Shown: in pieces, positions 17,311-24,337 of the stretch | Layout of the letters: each line of letters opens with the position of its first letter | Position numbering within the stretch: position 1 is the first letter of the stretch | Source of the DNA: Actinomadura sp. NBRC 104425 | GTDB lineage: Bacteria; Actinomycetota; Actinomycetes; Streptosporangiales; Streptosporangiaceae | Assembly: GCF_030269545.1 (NCBI RefSeq) | Contig: NZ_BSTN01000001.1 | Span: forward strand, 389,204-453,203 | Direction: 5' to 3' | DNA length: 64,000 bases | The notes under the pieces: generated by a model | Database searches by the model: none | Seen by the model: only the letters and a program-made list of their open reading frames with translations | What the model was told of the DNA's origin: nothing | Made by a program: the position numbers and the translations under genes

Positions 17311-18602
17311 AGCGCGTCCGCCCGGCCGCGGGACGCCCGGAACCGCTCCGCCGCGGCGAACAGCACGTGCTCGGCGCCGGGCCGTCCGATGAACTGGGCG
17401 CCGACGGGCAGGCCGTCCACGGACCCCGCCGGGACGCTCAGCGCGGGCACCCGCGCCACGTTCCACGGGCAGGTCAGGGACACCAGCACCGGCTGCAGCG
17501 GGCCGAGCACGGTGTCGCGCTCCCCGATGGGCGGCGCGGTGAGCGGCACCGTGGGCAGCACCAGCACGTCGTACCGGGCGAGCAGGTCGGCGACCGCGCC
17601 GGCGAAGGCGTCGCGTTCGCGCATGGCCCGCACGTAGCGCCAGCCGGGGGTGCGCGCGGCGCGCCGGAGCCGGTCGAGCGTGGCGGGCTGGAACCGGTCC
17701 GGTTCGCGTTCGACCCGGTCGGCGTGCAGGTCGTAGGTTTCGCTGTCCTGGATCGCGGCGAAGATCCGGCGCGCTGCGGGCAGGTCGAGGCGTTCGGCGG
17801 GCAGGCCGGCGAGGGCGGCCCGCACGGTCCGCTCTACCTGCTCGTCCACCGGGGCCATGCCGTCGATCCAGGCCATGCGGATCTCGGCGGGGGCGGGCCG
17901 GTCGTCGGAGGCGGTGAGCACCCGGTAGGCGGTGCGGCAGTCGGCGGGGGCGGCGGCGAGCACGCCCACGTGGTCCAGGGACTTCGCCAGCGGGAACACG
18001 CCGTCGACGGGGATCGCCCCGAAGGCGGGTTTGAAACCGGTGATCCCGCACAGCGCGGCCGGAATCCGCACCGAGCCGCCGGTGTCGGTGCCCAGCGCCA
18101 GCGGCACCATGCCCGCCGCGACGGCGACCGCGCTGCCGCCGCTGGACCCGCCGGAGATGCGCGCCGGATCGTGCGGGTTGCGCGACGGGCCGGTCACGGA
18201 GACGTCGCCGCTCGCGCCGTAGGCGAACTCGTGCGTGGTGGTCTTGCCGACGATCACCGCGCCCGCCTCCCGCAGGCGCCGCACGCACGCCGCGTCGCCG
18301 GTGGCCACGTGCCCGTCGAACAGGGCCGAGCCCATGCCGGTGGGCAGGCCCTCGACGTCGATGATGTCCTTGACCGCGACCGGGACGCCGTGCAGGGGGC
18401 CGCGGTCGGCGCCCGCCGCCAGCTCCTCGTCCGCGCGCCGGGCGGCCTCGGCGGCGCCCGCGGCGTCGACGGTGACGAACGCGTTCAGGCCCGGGTCGAT
18501 CGACTCCAGCGCCCGGTCCAGGAGCGCGGCGGCGCTCGTCCGGCCCGCCCGCAGGTCGCGTCCGAGGTCCGCCAGCGTCCGGCCGGTGAAGAAGCCCGTC
18601 AT
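17301..18602 (-). CDS. Amidase-signature hydrolase
   Basis: 433 residues with the complete Ser-cisSer-Lys machinery of the amidase signature family: Lys78 in VAVKD, the GGSSGGS motif with Ser153/154, and the nucleophile Ser177 in DTGGSVRIP. These enzymes hydrolyse amide bonds, for example aryl or acyl amides, and are cytoplasmic; no signal peptide is present. It is not in the GatCAB operon, so it is more likely catabolic than the glutamyl-tRNA amidotransferase subunit. It is convergent with the AAA+ gene and has a monocistronic look. Substrate unknown. Confidence 0.9.
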   Translation of the reverse strand: MTGFFTGRTLADLGRDLRAGRTSAAALLDRALESIDPGLNAFVTVDAAGAAEAARRADEELAAGADRGPLHGVPVAVKDIIDVEGLPTGMGSALFDGHVATGDAACVRRLREAGAVIVGKTTTHEFAYGASGDVSVTGPSRNPHDPARISGGSSGGSAVAVAAGMVPLALGTDTGGSVRIPAALCGITGFKPAFGAIPVDGVFPLAKSLDHVGVLAAAPADCRTAYRVLTASDDRPAPAEIRMAWIDGMAPVDEQVERTVRAALAGLPAERLDLPAARRIFAAIQDSETYDLHADRVEREPDRFQPATLDRLRRAARTPGWRYVRAMRERDAFAGAVADLLARYDVLVLPTVPLTAPPIGERDTVLGPLQPVLVSLTCPWNVARVPALSVPAGSVDGLPVGAQFIGRPGAEHVLFAAAERFRASRGRADALHR

Positions 18603-18913
18603 GCCTCGCCCTGCCCTTCCTGCCGTCCATCCCAGACATTCCCGGCGGAACGGTCAAGGGTCCGTCCGTTCGTCGCAGCCGGGCGACCGCTCGTCGACTG
18701 CCGTCCCGGTCCGGGGAACCCGCGCCCGCCGACACGACTAGTTTCGTCGCACCGACGGAGCGGCCCGCCCGGCGCGCTGGGGGGCGGGGCGGCAGTCCCG
18801 GTGGCGGCCGCCCCTGACGCCGGGGGCGCTTCACGGCGAGCGGGGGCACGGCGGCACGGCCGAAAGAGAGATGGCATGCCGTCCGCCGTGGCCCTCCGCG
18901 ACCGCCGCCCCGC
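18603..18913. other. Intergenic region, amidase promoter side
   Basis: 311 bases between the amidase start and the end of the XRE regulator gene, both on the minus strand. It should carry the amidase promoter. The small open frames here have Pro/Arg-rich shadow composition and no ribosome site. No convincing hairpin, repeat or RNA gene was seen. Confidence 0.5.
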
Positions 18914-19801
18914 TCACAGGTCGTCCAGCAGGCGGCGCAGCGTGTCCGGCGTCCGGGCGGGCGGGTCGGCCTGCACCACCAGGCGGTTCATGACGTCGGT
19001 GTAGTGGTCCACCTCGCCGGGGCGGTCCGGGAAGTGGGCGTTGGTGAGCTGTTCGAGGTACACCATGTCCGGCAGGTCGGCCTCCTCGAACCGCAGCAGG
19101 GTGATCGGCCCGCCGACGGCGCCGTGCCCGCCCGCGCCGAACGGCAGCACCTGCACGGTGACGTTGCGCAGCGCGCACACGTCGATCAGGTGCCGCAGCT
19201 GGGCCCGCATCACCTCGCGGCCGCCGAACGGGCGGCGCAGCGCGGCCTCGTCCACCACCGCCCACAGCCGCGCCGGCTCGTCGCGGAAGAGGATGCGCTG
19301 CCGCTCCCGGCGCAGCTCGACCCGCCGGTCGATCTCCTCGGCGGACGCTTCCGGGTGGACGTGCGCAAGCACGGCGCGGGCGTAGTTCCTGGTCTGCAGC
19401 AGCGCCGGGACGACCTGCACCTCGTAGCAGCGGATGACGCCGGCGCCCTGCTCCAGCCCCAGGTACGGCTCGAACCAGGGCGGGACGATGTCGTGGTAGC
19501 GCTGCCACCAGCCCGGCACCGAGGCCATCCGCGCCAGCTCCAGCAGCGGCTCGCGTTCGGCGGGGTCGGACACGCCGTAGAGGGTCAGCAGGTCGGCCAC
19601 GTCGCGCTCCTTGAAGCCGACCCGCCCCAGCTCCATCCGGCTGATCTTGGACGCGGAGCCGCGGATCTCGTACCCGGCCTTGTCGGCCGGCATCCCGCGG
19701 GCCTCGCGCAGCCTGCGCAGCCGCGCGCCGACCACCATCCGCAGCACCGTCGGCCCGGCCCGGCGAAGGCCGACGGCCTGCTCGTCCGCAGCGAAGCTCA
19801 C
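18914..19801 (-). CDS. XRE-family regulator with DUF5753 domain
   Basis: 295 residues. The start is the GTG at 19801, with GGGGGAG 9 bases upstream; the open frame beyond it is non-coding. The N-terminal HTH (about 20-75) contains LRRLREARGMPADKAGYEI and the motif SKISRMELGRVG. The DUF5753 domain (about 105-285) begins near VPGWW and contains the typical tract LLQTRNYARAVL and the C-terminal strand VYLEQL. In actinomycetes such proteins (BldB/Abr-type partners) usually sit next to a DUF397 gene. No DUF397 gene is recognisable here, so its usual small partner is missing or elsewhere. Confidence 0.9.
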   Translation of the reverse strand: MSFAADEQAVGLRRAGPTVLRMVVGARLRRLREARGMPADKAGYEIRGSASKISRMELGRVGFKERDVADLLTLYGVSDPAEREPLLELARMASVPGWWQRYHDIVPPWFEPYLGLEQGAGVIRCYEVQVVPALLQTRNYARAVLAHVHPEASAEEIDRRVELRRERQRILFRDEPARLWAVVDEAALRRPFGGREVMRAQLRHLIDVCALRNVTVQVLPFGAGGHGAVGGPITLLRFEEADLPDMVYLEQLTNAHFPDRPGEVDHYTDVMNRLVVQADPPARTPDTLRRLLDDL

Positions 19802-20639
19802 CTCTCGCGCTCCCCCCTGCACCGAAGTCCGCCCTTCCAGCGTGCCATCTCCGACGCACGGAGAACAGCGGACCCGCAAACCGCGGTCGGCGGGCGGCGA
19901 GGCGGCGGCCGTGACGTCATTTCCGGCGGATCGGAAGGATTCCGCCACCCCTTCCCACCCCTTTGCGGCAGGCGATCCGCACAACACAAAGGAAACGCAA
20001 AAATAAGGGATCCGCGTGACATTGATCGCGCCAGTGCGTATCGCCGGTCGCGGCGTTTTCCTACAGAGGTCGCCCGGAAGGCCCGCTCGGCGGCCGCCTC
20101 CCCCGGCGACGACATGCCTGGTCACGACGCCGACGGACAGCAGGCTGATCCCCGCATGCCCTGGTAGGACTTGGTCAGGTATGCGGCGATTTGCTCGCGG
20201 CTTTGCAGGCAGACGTCAGCGGAACATGGTGCAGGGCGCGGCGAACGCGGCGCCGTCGGCGGCGGCCTTGATCCCTTGGGGGTCGGCCGCGTCGGTGTGG
20301 GACCCACGCTGCTGGAGCGGACATACGAATTCCTTTTGCCACCGGCTCTTTCGCCGCATTCGCAGCATCGCCCGTCCGCCGGACGCGCCGGACCTGGGAC
20401 GGCCACCCGGCGATCCTGCGCATGCGTATTCGGCGTTCACGTCGATCTCGGAACACGCGGTCGATTCACTCCGGACGCCGCCGGGTGATGTGAGAAGAGA
20501 GTGCCCCGGCGCGCGGAGGGGGTGTCACCGGACGGTGTCCGCAACGAGGGGCCGGCCGACGCCGTGCAGATCGCCCTCGCTGTCGCAGAACCTGACGCCC
20601 GCCCGGCGACGGGTGGTCAACGTACCGCGCGGGGACGTG
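19802..20639. other. 838-base region without a supported gene; possible gene remnants
   Basis: The first part carries the promoter of the XRE gene. Between about 20110 and 20480 fragments in different minus frames look protein-like, for example SREQIAAYLTKSYQGM near 20170-20215, but they are broken by frame changes and lack starts, so this may be a decayed gene. The stretch just before 20640 also reads protein-like on the minus strand (CDSEGDLHGVGRPLVADTV) without a start. Nothing can be named. Confidence 0.4.
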
Positions 20640-21026
20640 TCAGCCCGCCGGGACCTCACTGGGGAACGAGTGGTGCTCGTGGGCGATCATCCACTGCCCG
20701 TCCACCCGGCGAAGGCCCAGGGTCAGCCGGCAGCGCAGATCGACGATCGCGATCATGGCGTGGCACCAGGCGACGTCCTGCCCGGCGAACACCTCCAGGT
20801 CCAGCAGGTCGAAGCTGCCGTCGCCGAGCGGGCTGTACCGGAAGAACAGCTCCCACTGCCTGCGGTACTCGGCCAACCCGCGGACGCGCGGCGGCTCGAC
20901 CACGTCGTACATCAGGATGTCGTCGGTGTGGTTGGCGAGCACGCCGTCCATGTCGCCGTCGCGGACCGCCTTCGCCCAGCGCTCGACGACGTCCCGGACC
21001 TGGCTCTCGTTCGACACGTCGGCCAT
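20640..21026 (-). CDS. SnoaL-like (NTF2 superfamily) protein
   Basis: 128 residues from the ATG at 21026 (AGGTGG 9 bases upstream). The sequence follows the SnoaL_3/DUF4440 pattern: an N-terminal helix VRDVVERWAKAVRDGDMDGVLANH, the strand DDILMYDVV, then alternating strands ending in MIAHEHHSFPSEV. These cone-shaped proteins either catalyse reactions on small substrates or only bind ligands; function cannot be assigned. The gene starts 27 bases after the end of a degraded SRPBCC gene on the same strand, so the two were probably once an operon. Confidence 0.83.
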   Translation of the reverse strand: MADVSNESQVRDVVERWAKAVRDGDMDGVLANHTDDILMYDVVEPPRVRGLAEYRRQWELFFRYSPLGDGSFDLLDLEVFAGQDVAWCHAMIAIVDLRCRLTLGLRRVDGQWMIAHEHHSFPSEVPAG

Positions 21027-21052
21027 TCGGCAGGCCACCTCGCTCCAGTTGT

Positions 21053-21356
21053 TCAGCCGATCGATGGCAGGACCAGGACGTCCGCGGGCATTCCTGGGAT
21101 GTCGCTGTGCAACCAGACCGGCTCCCAGCGGGTCTCGAGGAAGCGCCGCAGCTCGGCGACGCCGCTGAGCCAGCCCACCCCATCCGGCGTAGGGCCTCGT
21201 CGAAGCGCTGTGCACGAACGTGAACCGGGTCTTGCCGCCCGAGCCCTCAAGCTCCCAGGTCGACACGAACGAGCCCCAGTCCGGGCCGACCCGGCGGCCG
21301 GGCTCCAATTCGAGGATCTCGGCGGCGGCGCGTCGCCAGGGGGCGGAGCGGCAGAC
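21053..21356 (-). pseudogene. SRPBCC/AHSA1 domain gene, frameshifted and 5'-truncated
   Basis: Two adjoining minus-strand frames together give a recognisable AHSA1-type sequence. The upstream part reads EILELEPGRRVGPDW, then STWELEGSGGKTRFTFVHSA. The downstream part, in another frame, reads DGVGWLSGVAELRRFLETR and ends LVLPSIG at 21053. The frame changes between about 21185 and 21210, where the expected residues FDEALRR occur in the third frame, so at least two indels are needed. No start codon with a plausible N-terminal half is found upstream. AHSA1 proteins bind hydrophobic ligands or act as Hsp90 co-chaperone relatives; this copy is probably dead. A sequencing error is the alternative. 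Confidence 0.6.
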
Positions 21357-21819
21357 ACACCGCCACCGTACATGGCCGCGCCCCCGGGGAGGGCTCCCCC
21401 GGAGCATGCCGGGGGCGCTGCGGTCTGAGGGGCGGCGGCGCGGCATAGGTGACATATCGTCGAGTCCAAGGTCAGCGCATCGCGGCCACCTTGGGTGTTC
21501 GACCGGCCCGGCGGGGGCGACGTCAAGCTGGAGTTCCTCAGCCGGAGCGAGGCGCCTGGCGCGGCGAACCTGCTTCTTCGCGTCGCCGGCTGAGCGTCCC
21601 CGCAAGCCCGGAGGGGGAGGACGGGACGTCTCGTCCTCCCCCTCTGCTTCGCCGCCCCGCCCCGCCGGACCACCCGCGGCGGCGTGCCGCTGCCCGGCGG
21701 CATCGCCATGGGAGTCCACCACGCCCCCTCCGTTCCTCAGCGCGACGAGACGCCGGCGCGGAAAGCGGTGGAAGGCGGGATTGACCGCCGGACGCCGCCG
21801 GGCTACGAAGCGGAGAACA
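21357..21819. other. Intergenic region upstream of the beta-helix gene, with a protein-like fragment
   Basis: No complete gene. On the plus strand 21457-21591 reads like the C-terminus of a protein (VFDRPGGGDVKLEFLSRS, ending LLLRVAG and a stop) but an in-frame stop precedes it directly, so it is at most a remnant. The remainder should hold the promoter of the secreted beta-helix gene. Confidence 0.4.
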
Positions 21820-21833
21820 GGAAACCGCTTTCC
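21820..21833. promoter_or_regulatory. LacI-type operator upstream of the beta-helix gene
   Basis: GGAAACCGCTTTCC is an inverted repeat with central CG (arms GGAAA/TTTCC), the classic shape of LacI/GalR-family operators that govern polysaccharide utilisation genes in actinomycetes. It ends 24 bases before the start codon of the secreted beta-helix protein, so a bound repressor would block its expression. It does not resemble the repeat next to the LacI gene at 3205, so a different regulator is expected. Confidence 0.55.
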
Positions 21834-21857
21834 AAAATCGCATGCCCAGGAGGATCC

Positions 21858-23030
21858 ATGAGAATCTCAGTCGGCAGGCGCACCCGCCGACGCGCCCGCG
21901 TCACCGTCCTCGCCGCGCTTTCACTCGTCGCCTCGGGACTGACGGCCGTGGTGGCGGCGCCGCCTGCGTCCGCCGCCTGCGGCGACCTTTCGTACTACAA
22001 CGCCGAGGCGGTGCGCAGCGGTGACACCTGGACCGCCCGCAACGGTTCCCGCACCGTCTACACCGGCACCGACATGCGGGCGGCCGTGCAGGCGGCGATC
22101 GACAGCCTGACGTCCGGCCGCACCTCCAAGGAGTGGGTGGTGGTGCGCGGCGACGGCTCGCTCAGCGCCGGATCGCGGATCTCCCTGCGCTCCCACACCG
22201 GGATCGACGTGTGCGGCACCGTCAACGTCACCGGTTCCGGTTCCGGCGACCAGGCCCCGATCTACGCCCGCGGCGTGAGCGACATCGAGGTGCGCCACCT
22301 GAACGTCACCGGCTCCCCGCTGTACGGGATCTTCATGCGGAACGTCGAGAACGTCACCCTCGGCGACATCCAGCTGCGCGTCTCCAGCGGCCTGGGGATC
22401 CGCATCGACAACCACGGCGACCGCAGCGTCCGGTCCCGCAACATTTACATCGACCAGGTGTACGTGTCGGGGACGTCCTCGCACGGCGTGGAGACCTACG
22501 GCGTGGACGGGCTGACCATCAACCGCGTCACCGCCCGCAACACCGGCGAGTCAGGGCTGCTGATGAACGACACGATCAACGCGACCGTCACCCGGGTGGA
22601 CGCGGACGGCACGGGCACCGGCACCGGGTACGCCGCCCTGCGCTTCGCCAACCGCAACGGCCGCATCGGCGACTCCTACCCGACCAACATCCGGGTCGGC
22701 AGCGTCAAGGCCCGCGGCGGCGGACGCGGCATCTTCTGCGTCTCCGAAAGCGGCGGCGCCGTGATCGACGAGGTGGACATCGCCTACACCGGCAACAACG
22801 CCATCCTGCTGGAGAACTGCTACAACATGACGATCGCCGGGCGGTCCGGCGTGGTCGACGGCGGCGGCGAGGTCCGCATCGCCGCACGCGACGAGTTCGC
22901 CCCGTCCCGCGACATCACGTTGCAGAACCTGACCGTCCGCGACACCGCCATCCGCTGGAGCCCCTGCACGGGGACCAACATCGTCCTGCGCAACGTCACC
23001 CGCGAGAACTCCGCCCTGTACTGGTGCTGA
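21858..23030 (+). CDS. Secreted right-handed parallel beta-helix protein (pectate-lyase-like)
   Basis: 390 residues. The ATG at 21858 has a perfect AGGAGG 5 bases upstream. A signal peptide with Arg cluster (RRTRRRAR) and cleavage after ASA, near residue 37, gives an extracellular protein. The mature part is built of about 22-residue rungs rich in Asn, Val and Gly, such as NVTGSPLYGIFMRNVENVTL and RVTARNTGESGLLMNDTINA, typical of the pectin-lyase fold. Paired Cys occur near the N-terminus (ACGDL, VCGTV) and C-terminus (SPCTGT, LYWC end). Likely a polysaccharide lyase or glycoside hydrolase (PL or GH28 clan-like). Catalytic residues could not be assigned. A LacI-type operator lies just upstream, in keeping with carbohydrate control. 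Confidence 0.88.
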   Translation: MRISVGRRTRRRARVTVLAALSLVASGLTAVVAAPPASAACGDLSYYNAEAVRSGDTWTARNGSRTVYTGTDMRAAVQAAIDSLTSGRTSKEWVVVRGDGSLSAGSRISLRSHTGIDVCGTVNVTGSGSGDQAPIYARGVSDIEVRHLNVTGSPLYGIFMRNVENVTLGDIQLRVSSGLGIRIDNHGDRSVRSRNIYIDQVYVSGTSSHGVETYGVDGLTINRVTARNTGESGLLMNDTINATVTRVDADGTGTGTGYAALRFANRNGRIGDSYPTNIRVGSVKARGGGRGIFCVSESGGAVIDEVDIAYTGNNAILLENCYNMTIAGRSGVVDGGGEVRIAARDEFAPSRDITLQNLTVRDTAIRWSPCTGTNIVLRNVTRENSALYWC

Positions 23031-23097
23031 GCCCGCGCCGGCATCGCGGCGGGACGGCCGTGTGGACGGGTTCCGGGGCCGTTGCCATGATGCGTGC

Positions 23098-23451
23098 GTG
23101 CTGGACGTGGACCTCCTCAAAGCCTCGGCCAACGACCGGAGGCAGCAGATCCCGGCATGGCGCCCGGAACGCTATTTCCCGCCGCGGCGCGACGGCGACC
23201 TGATCCGCGACGGCGTCTGCTCCCTGTTCATCGCCCAGAAACCGGGCGTCAGCCGGCCCACCTGCGGCGCGCACCTGAAGATCCTGGCCAGGGCGGGCCT
23301 GGTCCGCAGCAAGAAGATCAAACAGTGGGTCTTCTACCGGCGCGACGAGGCCCGCGTCGCCGAGGCCGAACACCGTCGGCGACTGGTGACTCACCGGGCC
23401 GGCTGGATCACGGCCAGGGGCGTCCCCACGGGGTCGCGCAGGAACGCGTAG
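23098..23451 (+). CDS. ArsR-family HTH regulator (short)
   Basis: 117 residues from a GTG start that opens LDVDLLKASANDRRQQI. The winged HTH reads DGVCSLFIAQKPGVSRPTCG then AHLKILARAGLVRSKKIKQW and FYRRDEARVAE, close to actinobacterial ArsR-type repressors. The sequence shows oddities: Lys-Pro-Gly in place of the usual turn, and Cys instead of Ser/Ala in the recognition helix. No Shine-Dalgarno sequence is visible. The last 20 codons overlap the convergent VOC gene by 61 bases and may be a run-on past a lost stop. Function may be reduced. Confidence 0.68.
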   Translation: MLDVDLLKASANDRRQQIPAWRPERYFPPRRDGDLIRDGVCSLFIAQKPGVSRPTCGAHLKILARAGLVRSKKIKQWVFYRRDEARVAEAEHRRRLVTHRAGWITARGVPTGSRRNA

Positions 23452-24167
23452 CGGCCGGGCCGGATGTCGTGCGGGGGCACCTCCACTCGGGCGCCCAGCT
23501 TGGTGGCCTTGGCGACGGAGGCGTCGCAGTCGGCCACGGCGAAGTAGGGGACCCACTGGGGCCGCTCCAACGGCCTCAGTGGGCCGTCCAGCACGACCAT
23601 GCCCCCCACGGAGCGGTCGGCGACCCGCCAGTAGGAGTAGGTGAGGCCGTCGTGGTCCCGCCGCACGAACGTCCAGCCCAGGACTTCGCCGTAGAAGCGC
23701 TGGACGGCCTCCAGGTCGCGGCAGGCCAGTTCCATCCAGCACAGCGCCCCGGGCTCGTCGACCACGCCGGCGCCGCGGAAGGCCCGCCCCTGCCACAGCG
23801 CGAAGCCCGCTCCCTCGGGATCGACCGCGAGGGCGAGCCGCCCGAGGTTGTCCAGCTCGACGCCGTCCACGAGCACCCGGCCGCCCGCGACCCGCACCCG
23901 CTCGGTGACGGGCGCGAGCTCGTCGACGGCGAAGTGGCACGTCCAGTACGGCGGCTGCCCGTCGTCGGCGAGCGGCTGCATCCCGCACACCATGGGCCCC
24001 TGGCGGCCGCCCAGCGACCACGTGTAGTAGTCGCCGAAGTCGTAACCGAACGCGTGGGAGTACCAGCCGAAGAGTTCCTCGTAGAACTCCCTGGATGCCG
24101 TGACCTGCGGGCTGGCCAGTTCGACCCAGCACGGCGCCCCGGGCGCGTATCCGGACACCTCGGTCAT
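23391..24167 (-). CDS. Two-domain VOC family protein
   Basis: 258 residues from the ATG at 24167 (AAAGGGGGG upstream). Two tandem glyoxalase-like VOC domains are visible: domain 1 opens APGAPCWVELASPQVTASRE and domain 2 opens DEPGALCWMELACRDLEAVQ, each followed by FYgevLGW-type helix and the beta strand near DPEGAGFALWQ or DPVGTPLAVIQ. Such tandem proteins form the pseudo-dimer of the VOC fold and are often annotated as hydroxylases or bleomycin-resistance-like, without proven activity. The 3' end is convergent with the ArsR gene, which is the nearest possible regulator. Confidence 0.9.
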   Translation of the reverse strand: MTEVSGYAPGAPCWVELASPQVTASREFYEELFGWYSHAFGYDFGDYYTWSLGGRQGPMVCGMQPLADDGQPPYWTCHFAVDELAPVTERVRVAGGRVLVDGVELDNLGRLALAVDPEGAGFALWQGRAFRGAGVVDEPGALCWMELACRDLEAVQRFYGEVLGWTFVRRDHDGLTYSYWRVADRSVGGMVVLDGPLRPLERPQWVPYFAVADCDASVAKATKLGARVEVPPHDIRPGRYAFLRDPVGTPLAVIQPAR

Positions 24168-24337
24168 CGGGCCCCCCTTTCCCCATCCCACGGTACGAGG
24201 GCCCGCGTCATAGGCGCTGACGGCTTCGGACTTGCCGGCACCAAGCCCGCCCAAAGAGCCCCTACGCCGGAAACCACGAATCACAACCGCGGGAAATGCG
24301 CTCGTGTCCGCGGAATCGCCACCCGGCGGGCGGAGCG

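Noticed and set aside
14565..19004. Open frames of more than 1400 codons on both strands over the AAA+ and amidase genes
   Set aside because: They are frame shadows of the AAA+ ATPase and amidase; no motif, start or ribosome site supports them.
20016..21428. A 470-codon plus-strand frame over the decayed region and the SnoaL gene
   Set aside because: Composition changes abruptly along it, it has no domain, and it is antisense to the SnoaL gene, which fits a known fold.
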